From Meghimatium bilineatum (taxonomy: Eukaryota; Mollusca; Gastropoda; Stylommatophora; Philomycidae), in assembly GCA_034231615.1 (NCBI GenBank), contig CM067298.1, forward strand, positions 66,793,591-66,857,590: a stretch of DNA of 64,000 nucleotides, read 5' to 3'. Of the stretch, positions 10,726-21,002 are shown piece after piece; within the stretch, counting starts at the first letter, position 1, and every line of letters begins with the position of its first letter. Made by a program: the position numbers and the translations under genes. The notes beneath the pieces are model-generated. The model saw only the letters and a program-made list of their open reading frames with translations. It searched no databases and was not told where the DNA came from.

Positions 10726-11706
10726 TGAATGGTTATGGATTTAATAACATTTATTAAAAAAAGAATTGATTCTGGTTACAATAAAAATGTATATGAAATA
10801 ATACTCGCTTTTGTTGTTGTCAGAGGACTGGCTTCATTTACTTAAGTTCTCCTATATTCTGTCCCTCTTAACAATAATACTTGCATCATGTTTAAAAAAA
10901 TAACTTAACCATAAACATCAATTTGTACATGCCTACTCAAGTGATATTACAATGAATAATTAATCTGTTTACTCATCATTGCACACGAGACATACCATAG
11001 CTGTTCTGATCTCATATTCAGGATATTATTCTGTATGAGGTAACTGACTGTTCCAGTTCTGTGTTGGTTGATAACTCTGCTCTTGACTCATATATGCTGC
11101 TGTTTAATAGAAACTTCACACATCACAAAACCTGCCAGGTTTTGAATTCTAGACATTGGCACAGAAGAAGAAACATGCCCTGCATCATCTAACTGGCCTA
11201 ACTTTTTGATTGCATTTAAAATATCAGCATGGTCCATTAGACTACTGCTTGTCACTGTGGTTATGTGAGGGGGGGGGCATGTCTGCTCTTTAATTTGTAT
11301 GAAGAATAATTCTTTATTTAATAAACAATTGAGAAAATGAAAGCAGACTTCTTCTTTCCTTCCTCTTTTACCCTTTACGGGTGTCGAGGGAGATACAATG
11401 TTCTTGTTCTCGCTTTTCTGACAGCTTCAGATAATGTTATTTGGTGTTCGTGTATAGTCTCTTTGATGTTGTCAAAGCAGACTGCTGAATTTAAATACAT
11501 ATTAGTTGGCAATCTTGAACAAGAGTGAACAAATGTTAACCAAAGATCACTTATCAGTACAAAATCCAGTGGCACTGGATTCAGGTCAGACCGCTCATTG
11601 AAAACACTGCAGAAAATTATGTAATAAGGCCTAACCTACACTGATAGGTCAGTCATTCATTTCAATGCCATAATACCCTAATTTCAGGCTTTTTCAGCAC
11701 AGCCTG
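10726..11706. other. no recognisable gene
   Basis: No coding resemblance seen on either strand. A G9-10 run lies near 11,270. Confidence 0.5.
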
Positions 11707-12027
11707 ATGAGAAAACTAAGAGAAGCTAGAAGTGACTTCATGATGGCCATGAGAAATCTTACAATGGATATAGAACATGTGATGGAGACAATGTCATGGC
11801 TGGTGTCACTGGACTATTTTCATGCATGCATACTTAGTAACTCAATTAACAAGTTCCAAAGTCGTCTGCTGTCAATGGGTGGAAATGTTGATGCAATCTC
11901 TGACCAGAAAGATTACCTTTATAATTGTGCTTGGACATCAGGTGTTGAGGGTAAAGAGCGAGCGAATTGGATTGGCTTATTGCTATGTAGCTGTCAGGCT
12001 TCTGTTTGCCCTTGCCTTTCTTTATGA
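11707..12027 (+). CDS. uncharacterised open frame, 106 codons
   Basis: I do not recognise this protein. The first about 80 residues (MRKLREARSDFMMAMRNLTM, then an amphipathic stretch) look helical and use balanced codons, and a plausible splice acceptor (CCTAATTTCAG) lies at 11,677-11,687. However the last 25 residues overlap a minus-strand family J fragment, so the frame as a whole cannot be a conserved gene. Probably a chance frame or a piece of an unknown repeat. Confidence 0.25.
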   Translation: MRKLREARSDFMMAMRNLTMDIEHVMETMSWLVSLDYFHACILSNSINKFQSRLLSMGGNVDAISDQKDYLYNCAWTSGVEGKERANWIGLLLCSCQASVCPCLSL

Positions 12028-12040
12028 TACACTGGCTAGC
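11940..12040 (-). pseudogene. short family J LINE fragment
   Basis: The stretch with AGCTGTCAGGCTTCTGTTTG and CTTGCCTTTCTTTATGAT is the reverse complement of the RT block that encodes IIKKGKDKQKPDSYRP in copies J3 (6,980-7,020) and J4 (21,885-21,930). Confidence 0.6.
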
Positions 12041-12049
12041 ATCGCCAGA

Positions 12050-12340
12050 ATATTAAAATATACATCAATGGATTTATCTGACATAATCAATGCACTGAGG
12101 GATCTTGTTTGCCCCGAACATTTTTTTTAATATGAATCACGGTCAACCTCAAGTTTATGAGAGATTAGTGTAAAGATTACAATGGCCAGTAAAGAGAAAC
12201 ATAAGATATATAAAGAGACTGATAAATCAACACTGAACTGGAACTGTGAGCTGCTGTACTCTGATGGATTTATTAAGATGGGGATTGGAGCACCTATGGA
12301 CTTGTCTGGTGTGCACTGATAATAACCTGCACTCTTAACT
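12050..12340 (+). repeat. repeat family H
   Basis: Aligns along its full length with 39,411-39,690 in the same orientation: GGATTTATCTGACAT...CAATGCACTGAG at the start, AACACTGAACTGGAACTGTG in the middle and GCACCTATGGACTTGTC at the end. Both copies are flanked by unrelated DNA, so this is an interspersed repeat of about 280 bp; the right end reads LWTCPVC-like in one frame and may be the 3' end of a LINE. Confidence 0.7.
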
Positions 12341-12920
12341 TGTTTTCCATGGAGAAATTCACAATTGTGAACAGGTACTGCTTTCTTAACAAATATTAAA
12401 GCAGACATCTAAAATAACGCACAGATAAAGAAAACAATTACATTATATATACACACTGTATGCATGAGGACACACATAAAAGGGCATTTGAAACAGAAGC
12501 CTTAAATTTGCTATAGAAATTCAAGAATGTGCTATTGTAATGCAAGTTAGTAGTGTTGTTGCAAAGTAAGTTAAAAGTGTTCCCCTGCAGGTGGCACCTT
12601 GATGACATGTCTTTAGATTTAGCATCTCAGAGAAGTATTATGTTCATTTCTTGAACATAAAAAGCTGAGACATAGAAATTCATAACAAATGTAAGTTCAG
12701 TATGGTGGTATAAATATATAGCACAAGTACAAGTTACAAGTGAAAAAATATTTCAAAATGATTAAATTTCATACAAGACTATTCTTGGTTGGCTTTGACA
12801 CTTCTATACAAAGAAAGTGTCATTGTGGCTTACTCTAGAAATGAATATCTGCAAGATTTGTGATTTGAAACAGAAGATTGGAGCAACCTGAGAATTGCTA
12901 ATGGTGAAAAAATAACCCGT
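12341..12920. other. no recognisable gene
   Basis: No domains or repeats recognised between repeat H and the minisatellite. Confidence 0.5.
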
Positions 12921-13280
12921 CTTTACTGCAATCAACTATATTTCAAGAAAGTGAGTCTGATTTCACTGCGACCAATAATATTTCAAGAAAGTGAGTCTAA
13001 CTTCACTGCAACCAATAAGATTTCAAGAAAGTGAGTCTGACTTCACTGCAACCAATAAGATTTCAAGAAAGTGAGTCTGACTTCACTGCAACCAATAAGA
13101 TTTCAAGAAAGTGAGTCTGACTTCACTTGAACCAACTAGATTTCAAGAAAGTGAGTCTGACTTCACTTGAACCAACTAGATTTCAAGAAAGTGAGTCTGA
13201 CTTCACTGCAACCAATAAGATTTCAAGAAAGTGAGTCTGACTTTACTGAAACCAAATATATTTCAAGATAGTGAGCAAAA
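12921..13280. repeat. minisatellite, 9 units of exactly 40 bp
   Basis: Nine head-to-tail units with no indels, consensus beginning CTTCACTGCAACCAATAAGA and continuing TTTCAAGAAAGTGAGTCTGA. Units differ by substitutions only; the two outer units are most diverged, and two central ones share the variant ACTTGAACCAACTAGA. The period is not a multiple of three, so it is not a protein repeat. Each inner unit carries AAAGTGAGT, close to a consensus 5' splice site on the plus strand. Confidence 0.97.
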
Positions 13281-14689
13281 AATTCATTATAGTTTCTTAC
13301 CATAATCAAGCAGTTGTGCTGTGAAAATCATGTAGACTCCTTTTAGGATGAATAAAATATTATTGAAAGAAAGGGGCTTAAAAGGCATAAAGGATTGGCT
13401 TCATTGTATTTTGGTTTCTCTATATGTACTTCATCACTCTCAACATAGCAGCACACTGCCTGCTGAGAGTATCTTTTATAGCATGTAATTCTGTAACTTC
13501 AAATGATAATCCCCTAGGACCTCCAAAGTACTATATACTCATGGAGAAAGCTATCACCAGTGTTACACATATGTTCTCAGAATTCACCTTCGATTCAAAA
13601 TAAAATCAAACTATCAAACTGCAGTGGATTTCTGAGTGTTTTGTTGCAATAAAACAATTCTCTACTACTCCATGCAACTGTAGCTCCAAGAATCTGCTGT
13701 ACTTACCAGATCCTCATTTGATTATGAATATCTATAAGTTTCACCCCCTGTCTGTTATTAAAAAAAAAATAATGTTGCTATCTAAGGTGCACATCATTAG
13801 TGGAGTGACTATTTTTCATCACCTACTGTGACATTTCATTGTCTTTTTTTTTTTTTTGCATGACACTTGATGTTCATAACAGCAATACTCTTAAAATAAA
13901 TGACAATGATACTGTTTTTCTATTTCTATAGCAAATAAAATACTTGTATTTAAAACAAATATTGACAAAGTGAATCTGTGAGAAATGTGAAAGTTGATTC
14001 TCTTGAGCAAATGTAGTTGACATAAGCCTAACTTGACCTACTCTTTGAAACTGACACTCACAAAATTTGAGTTGGCTATTCCAAGAGCACAGTAAGTGAT
14101 AAACTGTCCAGGAATTTGACCAATTGTCTATTGATAATAGACTGGGACAATAAATAGCCAAGCAAAATCTTGTGGCATAAACCCCTTTAGTAGGTGACAC
14201 CTTTTCAAAGCATTGCACATGGCTAAGATTTGGCATTGTCTGGGTATGCAAGAAAGATCAGTACCCCTGCTCACAGGACACAAAATCCTAATTGCTCATA
14301 CTTTCTGGAGACGATAATAAACAACAAATAGATTGAATTCAATATGAGGAAGACATATGCAAACAATTTCCCTTTAATAGCCAATACATTTTAGGCATTC
14401 TGACATGTGCAGCAACAAAGACTATGTTTCTGCCTAAAAGATATGGTTTTGTTGCATTACCTTTGAATTACAAGCAATAAAGTTCTTGTACCCTTTTGTA
14501 CAATATTTTGGGGCAGGAATGTCTCAAGAGTTTTATTTCATACCCAGAAGATTCCAACTCTCAGCAGCATACAATGCTTTGGGACTCCTACTTAGATGGC
14601 AGGCATTAAAACTCAATTCTATACATGAAGAGCTGTTGGTCTTCCACAAGAGAAAAGCCTCACTATATTGGCATAACATCTACTAGGCG
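13281..14689. other. no recognised gene; one long minus-strand open frame
   Basis: The minus-strand frame 14,251-13,874 (125 codons, Cys- and Phe-rich) has no family resemblance that I can identify and starts without a visible exon or promoter signal. Homopolymer runs (A9 near 13,760, T14 near 13,850) suggest old retrotransposition scars. Nothing else supported. Confidence 0.4.
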
Positions 14690-15024
14690 TTTGCTGGTGC
14701 ATAGTCCAAGGATGCATTTTATCACCAACCCTATTTAATATCTACACAGAGAATATCTTTAAAAATATAGAAGAAAGCCAGGACTCAAGATCAATTAGAA
14801 AATAATAAACAACCTTACATATGCAGATGACACTGTTCTTTTAGCAGAAAGTGAACATGAACAACAAAGACTAATAGATCAAGTTAATAAATCAAGTAAT
14901 GAATATGGACTGGATATAAATATCAAAAAGAAAACCCCATGATAATCAGCAAAGACACAGAAGAACAGGGCTAAACATAAACATACATGGAGAGAAACTA
15001 CAACAAGCAAAACATTATCAATAT
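14690..15024 (+). pseudogene. family Y LINE, RT part (5' piece of split copy)
   Basis: Plus strand reads QGCILSPTLFNIYTENIF at about 14,708, then NNLTYADDTVLLAES at about 14,810 (RT motif C, Y-A-D-D intact), GLDINIKK and KHYQYLGH. The family Y copy is split at 15,025-15,035 by the full-length P element and continues at 18,596 (NDGxCETEVKRR-like, then KSTFNDMRKILTS). Confidence 0.85.
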
Positions 15025-15096
15025 CTTGGACACATGTTGTTCATCCATCACAAGTGATGATGACCATTTGTTACATCCACTTTTGAAAATTCAATC

Positions 15097-15930
15097 TTAG
15101 TTATGTCCTTGATTATGAGTTCGTATATGGCTAATGAGCCCTATTCGAGCTGTAAATGTCCTTGGACAGTTTGGACATGGAATAACGACTGTAGACGGAT
15201 CTTGGTCTATCCGTGACTTTCTAGCTGCTCTCCACTGTTGAGCTGCTGCATTTCTCTTCTTTTCACAAGATGATGCGCTCTTTTTTATTTTAGAACGCCA
15301 TGTAGATCTATTTTGTGCAAGTTCTTCCCATGTATCGTGGTCTATTTCAAAGGCTTTCAGTGAGTCCTTTAACGAGTCCTTGTAGCGCTTCTTTTGGCCA
15401 CCTTGAGATCGTATACCCTTCTCTAGCTCACCATAGAGAAGTATCTTTGGCAGACGATGGTCTGGCATACGCACCAAATGACCTGCCCAACGAATCTGTG
15501 TCTGCATCAGGATCGTGTCAATGCTTGGGATACCAGCTCTATCAAGGACAGTGGTATCTGGAATCTTGTCTTGCCATCTGATGTTCATAACTTTTCTGAG
15601 ACAATTTGTATGAAAATGATTGAGTTTTTTCACATGACGTCTATACACAGTCCATGTTTCACTAGCGTAAAGCAGCACTGGAAGTACCACTGCTCTGTAA
15701 ACTTTCAGCTTAGTCTGTAGGTTAATGCCATTTCTACGGCAAACATTTGCGTACAATCTGCCGAAAGTACTGCTTGCTTTGGCGATCCTTGTATACACTT
15801 CATCATCAACGTTGGCATTTTGTGATAACGTACTGCCTAGATATGTGAATCTATTCACAACTTTCAGTGCTACACCATTTACCTTTATGCAGGGCTCGAG
15901 ATAGCTTTTGCCAAGTGCTGGTTGTAACAT
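15097..15930 (-). pseudogene. family P RT C-terminal region and terminal zinc finger
   Basis: Continues the RT frame after a single TAG. Contains VVNRFTYLGSTLS, LYASETWTVYRRH, CLRKVMNIRWQDKIPDT, RWAGHLVRMPDHRLPK, GELEKGIRSQGGQKKRYKD, then an Ala/Arg-rich stretch and a CPNCPRTFTARIGL...H-x3-H finger close to the stop. This is the usual C-terminus of RTE-like elements often mis-annotated as craniofacial development protein 2-like. Confidence 0.9.
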
Positions 15931-15942
15931 GACTTCTGTTTT

Positions 15943-17046
15943 CTATGTGTTAATGGTAAGCCCAAAGTTGGTACAGGCTTTGGAGAATCTGTCTATAATA
16001 CATTGAAGATCAGCCTCAGAGTTGGCATTTAGGGCACAGTCATCAGCAAATAGAAGATCCCTGATTGTGTGTGATTTAACTTTGGTTTTTGCTCGAAGCC
16101 GCCGAAGGTTGAACAATTTTCCGTCTATGTGATAGGTGATGTTTACTCCCAGGTCTAGATCTCTGAAAGCATCATCCAACATAGCAGAGAACATGATGCT
16201 AAATACGGTAGGTACTAATACACATCCTTGTTTTACTCCATTTGAGACAGGAAAGGTTTCAGATAACTCTCCATCATCCTGAACTCTAGCTTGCATTCCA
16301 TCATGAAATTGCTGCACCATTGAGATAAATTTCTGTGGAAATCCATACTTTGCCAGAATCTTCCACAGACCCTCTCTACTTACTGTGTCAAATGCTTTTG
16401 TCAAGTCTTTGAATGCTGTGTACAGGTCACAGTGTTGTTCTTGACATTTTTCTTGAAGCTGTCTTTCAGCAAAGATCATATCAGTTGTTCCACATTCTTT
16501 TCTGAAACCACATTGGCTTTCAGGTAGTAGTCCTTCATTTAGATGAGATGTAAGACGGTTCAAAAGGATTCTGGCAAATATCTTTCCAGCAATGGACAGT
16601 AGAGAAATACCTCGATGGTTGTTACAGGACTGGCGGTTCCCTTTACGTTTATACAGGTGTATAATTGTAGCATCCATAAAATTTTGTGGAATTTTTTCGC
16701 TTATCCATGACTGTTGGAAAATTATGTGAAGTTTCTCAATAAGATTTTTACCACCATATTTGTATATTTCGATTGGTATTGAGTCGGAGCCAGGTGCTTT
16801 TCCACTAGAAAGCTGATGAACTGCTTTATGAGTTTCCTCCAAAGTAGGGATGTCACCTAGCATTTCATTGAGAGGAACCTGTGGTAGTTGGTTGATAGCC
16901 TCTTCATTTATTGATGATGGGTTATTCAAAATGTGCTCAAAGTGTTCTACCCAGCGCTGCAGGATTTTATCTTTTTCTACGATTAGTTGCGTTTCATTTG
17001 CATTGAGAAGTGGAAAAGATCCTGATGAGGTTGGACCATATAACAT
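15943..17046 (-). pseudogene. family P reverse transcriptase domain (367-codon open frame)
   Basis: Longest intact piece of the element. Blocks in order: SSGKAPGSDSIPIEIYKYGG, a NHRGISLLSIAGKIFARILL block, PESQCGFRKECGTTDMIFA, motif A FKDLTKAFDTVSREGLW, SNGVKQGCVLVPTVFSIMF, and motif C LLFADDCALNA. Catalytic Asp residues of motifs A and C are present, so decay is mild. The frame ends at a TAG (15,943-15,945) immediately followed, in the same frame, by KTEVMLQ and the rest of the protein. Confidence 0.9.
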
Positions 17047-17340
17047 TTTAAGCGCATCATAGAAGTTTCTTAAATCGTTTGTGTCTGCAAATCTTTGTAT
17101 CTCAATCTGCTTTCTTATTCAGCCATGAGTCCCTCATATGGCGTAGTTTATTTTGAATTATTTTCCATTTGCAATTGAGTGCTTCTTTTTTAGACATATA
17201 TTTTGGATCATTTAAGTATGCTTTGAAAAGGTGGTGTTTTTCGTCCAACATTTCTTCGATTTTATTATCATTCTCATCAAACCAGTCATTTTTTTTTGGA
17301 TAGAATTACCTAGTTCCTCAGTAGCAGTGTCGTAAATTTG

Positions 17341-18403
17341 CTAACTCAGATATGTCCAGTTCGTATCTACATCTTGCTCTAGTTGTGCAGATTTCAGACA
17401 TTCATCCAGAGTAGAGGCTAGGGACTGTTGTGTGTTTACATTTGATAACTTTCTGACGTCTATACGTTTCTTTGCTTTGCTTCCTTGTGAGCGTCTGGCA
17501 GTCTGTATGCGAATTCTTAGTTTTGACACAATAAGACGATAGTCAGTCCAGCACATGAATTTTGTCACTCGAACATCTTGGCGGTCCTTTCTTCTTACAA
17601 TTATATAATCTATAAGATGCCAGTGTTTTGATCGAGGGTGCATCTAGGAGGTCCGGTTTCGGATTGGGAGTTGAAATATGGTGATGGTAATGAGGAGGTC
17701 ATGTTCGCCACAAGTTTGTAACAGACGAAGTCCATTGTTGTTGCACTTACCCACTCCATATTTCCCTATTACACAGTTCCAGGAGATATTGTCTTTACCC
17801 ACCCTTGCATTGAAGCCTCCAAGTAATATGAGCTTATCAGTTTTTGGAACTGCACTGATAGCTGCATGAAGTTCATCATAGAACTTATCTTTAACTTCTT
17901 CTGGATTTGCCAGTGTTGGTGCATACGCACTGATGATTGTTGCATATTTTTTACCAGAGAGCAGGGGGATTTTTACTGTCATGAAGCGGTCATTTATTGC
18001 CTTTGGTGGGCCTGCTAGTTTGCCAACGAGTGTTGTTTTAATGGCAAAGCCTACTCCTGCTTCACGTCTTTCCTTAATATCTCTTCCGCTCCAAAAGAAT
18101 GTATATCCTTCAACTCTTTCACAGAGCTGACCGACTCCAGCAAGTCGTTTCATTCAGAGCTGCTATGTCAATATGGTACCTTGCTAACTCTCTCCCAATC
18201 AGGGCTGTTCTTCGAATCGGTCTATTTGTGTTAGAGTCATTGTCGAGGAGTGTACGTACATTCCATGCTCCTAGAGTCAGTGGGAAAAGCTTTTCCCTTC
18301 GGGTGAATTTTCGTGAATGTGAAAATGACTTGCACTGGGGATTTTGATTAAAGTGAGGAAGAGTTGTGCAAAGTGTCGCCCTCACTCTCTTGTCGGACCT
18401 CAT
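17341..18403 (-). pseudogene. family P endonuclease domain
   Basis: AP-endonuclease-like domain that nicks target DNA in LINE retrotransposition. Visible motifs: LGAWNVRTLLDN at the start, ARYHIDIAALNET (the catalytic Glu), GYTFFWSGRD, ISAYAPT, LGGFNARVG (D-x-N motif altered to G-F-N), and SKHWHLIDYIIV. A frameshift near 18,150 separates the first 85 residues; a TAG at 17,644-17,646 falls just before MHPRSKHWH where related elements usually have Trp; a second TAG is at 17,341. Confidence 0.85.
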
Positions 18404-18595
18404 TTGAAACCAGTGGCAAGACGAATCGAGACGACTGAAAGTGAAGTATGATGCAGTGGATGACCATATTTTTTTCTACGTGTCTCACCATGCCCGATGC
18501 GGTCCACACCGCGTTGCTGGCGTTCGCCTACATTACCCTGTGGGTCATGTAGCTCGTACCTCGTACGCGTAAATTCGCCGAATACTTGGACACAT

Positions 18596-19165
18596 AGTCC
18601 ACAAATGATGGCAGATGTGAAACAGAAGTTAAAAGGAGAATATGAATGGCTAAAAGTACCTTCAATGACATGAGGAAAATATTAACATCTAAACTAATTA
18701 CAAACAAGTTAAAAATGAGAATTATAAAATGCTACATATATTCTACATTGATGCATAGCTCAGAAACATGGACACTAAATAAACAATTAGAAGACAGAAT
18801 TGATGCCTTTGAGATGTGGGTATATAGAAGAATAGGGAGAACATCATGGAAAGAGAAGAAAACAAATAAAGAGATGCTAAAAACACTTAATATGAAGAAA
18901 GAACTACTAAGAGAAATAAAGATCAAGCAAATAAAATATTTTGGACACATTAAAGGACATGACACCTTATTGAAGACCTTACTTGAGGGTAAAGTCAAAG
19001 GGACGCGAGCAAGAGGTAGGTAGAGATAACAAGTGGAAGAGTAACATCACACGATGGACAGGTTACAGTCTAGTAGAGTGCACCATCAATTCAAGAGACA
19101 GGGGATGTTGGAGATCTGTTGCAGTCAACCTTCATTGCAGAGATGGCATTTGATGATGATGAGTC
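18596..19165 (+). pseudogene. family Y LINE, RT C-terminal part (3' piece of split copy)
   Basis: Resumes the family Y copy after the P insertion. Open from 18,646: KSTFNDMRKILTS, IYSTLMHSSETWTLNKQLED, FEMWVYRRIGRTSWKEKKT, IKQIKYFGHIKGHDTLL, LLEGKVKGTRARGR, then a stop. The rest of the C-terminus continues in another frame and ends at a TGATGATGA tail (about 19,155). A related minus-strand piece lies at 46,960-47,075. 19,166-19,439 has nothing recognisable. Confidence 0.85.
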
Positions 19166-19439
19166 CGGTGAAACAGTCACACCTTTTGCATGCAGAAAGC
19201 TCTTTAGTAAAAACTGGACAATTAACACTTAACAGGACACAATCTGCATCTTTGCACTAAGGGTATATGATGTTCTTAGTCTCATTCTGAATGTGCCAGT
19301 AGGAAAGCATTAATATTTGGGATGATTGTAAATATCTTTTCATTTCAGAATACAAAAGTACAAATATAAATTGAGTGTTTAGGGAATCAATTGTAATTAT
19401 AACTATCTACTGGCAGACAAATTTAAATCACTGCCATAA

Positions 19440-19625
19440 GACTAAGAACAAGCATCATAAAGGGTATGTCTATGGGTCTCAACAATATGCAAGAATTACC
19501 CACAGTAGGATCACATTGCTCAAACTGGAGAGTTCTGCTCCCGCACTATGAAATGTATTTGGCGCTGAAGGAACACAGACAGACAGGCAAGCAGATAGAC
19601 AGACAGATAGATTAGATAGAGATAA
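19440..19625 (+). pseudogene. family V LINE, 3' end
   Basis: Matches the last 120 bases of the family V copy at 8,820-8,940: a TCAACAATATGCAAGAATTA block, the W-R-V-L end and a GACA/GATA microsatellite tail (19,575-19,625). Confidence 0.65.
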
Positions 19626-20499
19626 AGGTAATATAAACAAAGACAGTTAATAAAGTGTCACAATAAAAAATTAATGGAATAACAACTAATATACATGTTT
19701 AAATTCTAAAGACACAACAAAATTTGAGGTTTCAATATTTTAAAACTATTTATTGCATGTGTATTACAGTTGGACCATCCCTATTTGTCTAATTTACTTT
19801 GACAATCTGTTTATTTGATTCTCTGCATGAGTTTCAAAACAGTCAAATTTATAGAAAAAAAAACTGCACAAGAAGAAATATTCTAGGTGAACAACAGAGG
19901 AAGTTTATTTGAACACTAATTTCATAAAACAAAAACAGAACAAAATGCACTGATAATATAAGGAAATAACATAATAATATAGATAAAATATACTACATAT
20001 ATGAACCAAAATGCAACAACTACCGGGGTAGTTGCAATTAAAAGGGTCAGAAAAAAATACTTGATTAACATGAATTATAAAAAAACCTGATACTTCTATT
20101 TAAATGCCCTGTGTTACAATAAAGACTCCAACTTCTCCATCCCTCTTTTTCACTTATGCACCCATGTATACATGTTCCTATATATTTTGGTTATTTTCTT
20201 TTCTGTTTCCTCTTTAAATACTTGGACTTCAGTTTTTGGTATGAAAAGGCTTCTACTCCTTTTTAAAGAACAATGTATATAATCTGATCTCCAGGTGGAA
20301 ATCACAAAGCTGATTTAAAAAATAACAACTGTATGCACTAACCATCTGAGCTTAGAAAATACTACTTGGAACTCACAAGGGCTAAAAAGATCTGTGTCTC
20401 AACCCATGTGAAAATAGCCCAATCCATCCCCTCAATCCATTCTGTGCTGAATATCTGAGATGGGTCAGTATTTTATATATCATTTAAACAATTTTAACT
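19626..20499. other. no recognisable gene
   Basis: AT-rich DNA without domains, repeats or long open frames that I can identify. Confidence 0.5.
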
Positions 20500-21002
20500 T
20501 TTAATACCATTTCTTCATTCAACACACTTATAGTGAAGAGAATATTCATGGCATCTTGTTTGTTCACATCTGTCTTTTCTTTTAGCAGTTTAACATCTTT
20601 AGTATTTTTATTCCTTTTCTTTTCCTCAACACTTTGAAGTAGGCAATGGTTTGGTCTATCTCTCTGTTTATTGTCATTTCCAGTGTCGATAAGCGTTGTG
20701 GTGGTGGTGGTGGTGGTGGGGGGGGGGGGGGGGGGGTCAAAGAGGAATTCAGAGTTTTTTGTCTTTGGCCATTTGAGTTGCATTGGCCATGGTAAGCCAT
20801 GTCTATTTAATGTTTCTTTGATTGTCTCTGACAATCTAGTTCTTGGTCTTTCTCGTGCCTTGTAGCCCGGTCTTCTGCTGATGTATGAACGAAGGTCTGG
20901 TTGCGCAAGTTCCATTCTCATGACGATGTAGTCTTGACTTGAGATAGTCTTTACTTCTTTCCTGATATCCTAATATCTCTGGTGGTCTCTTCTCATTAAA
21001 TT
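20500..21002 (-). pseudogene. family S LINE, 3' part, with internal G/GT low-complexity run
   Basis: Minus strand from about 20,930: MRMELAQPDLRSY, RRPGYKARERPRTRLSETIK and TLNRHGLPWP, the C-terminal blocks of family S (compare SGYKARGRPRKRWIENVRDI at 33,770). Downstream lies a (GTG)n/G18 run (about 20,698-20,738) that gives a meaningless poly-Pro frame. Confidence 0.65.

Larger units (their letters stand above)
15036..18584 (-). mobile_element. full-length family P LINE (RTE-like, endonuclease + RT), nested in Y
   Basis: About 3.55 kb on the minus strand, flanked by an 11-bp target-site duplication CTTGGACACAT (15,025-15,035 and 18,585-18,595). Order from the 5' end: a GC-richer leader (18,584-18,404), AP-endonuclease (18,403-17,341), linker, reverse transcriptase (17,046-15,940), and a C-terminal CPNCPRTFTARIGL finger (about 15,190-15,100). 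The 3' end is short and carries a TGATGGATGA-type tail. All main domains stay in one frame overall but are interrupted by three TAG codons (17,644; 17,341; 15,943) and a few indels (about 18,150, an A9 tract at 17,289-17,297, and about 17,110). Removing the element restores the reading of the Y host exactly. Confidence 0.93.

Noticed and set aside
12921-13280. CRISPR-like regular array
   Set aside because: Units are contiguous 40-bp tandem repeats with no unique spacers, in eukaryotic DNA; it is a minisatellite.
13874-14251. 125-codon minus-strand frame as a gene
   Set aside because: No recognisable domain, no splice or promoter evidence; kept only as a remark.
15097-15930. Host zinc-finger gene because of the CPNC finger
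   Set aside because: The finger is the usual C-terminus of RTE-like LINEs and lies in the same element as endonuclease and RT.
20582-20800. Proline-rich protein
   Set aside because: Translation of a (GTG)n/G-run microsatellite.
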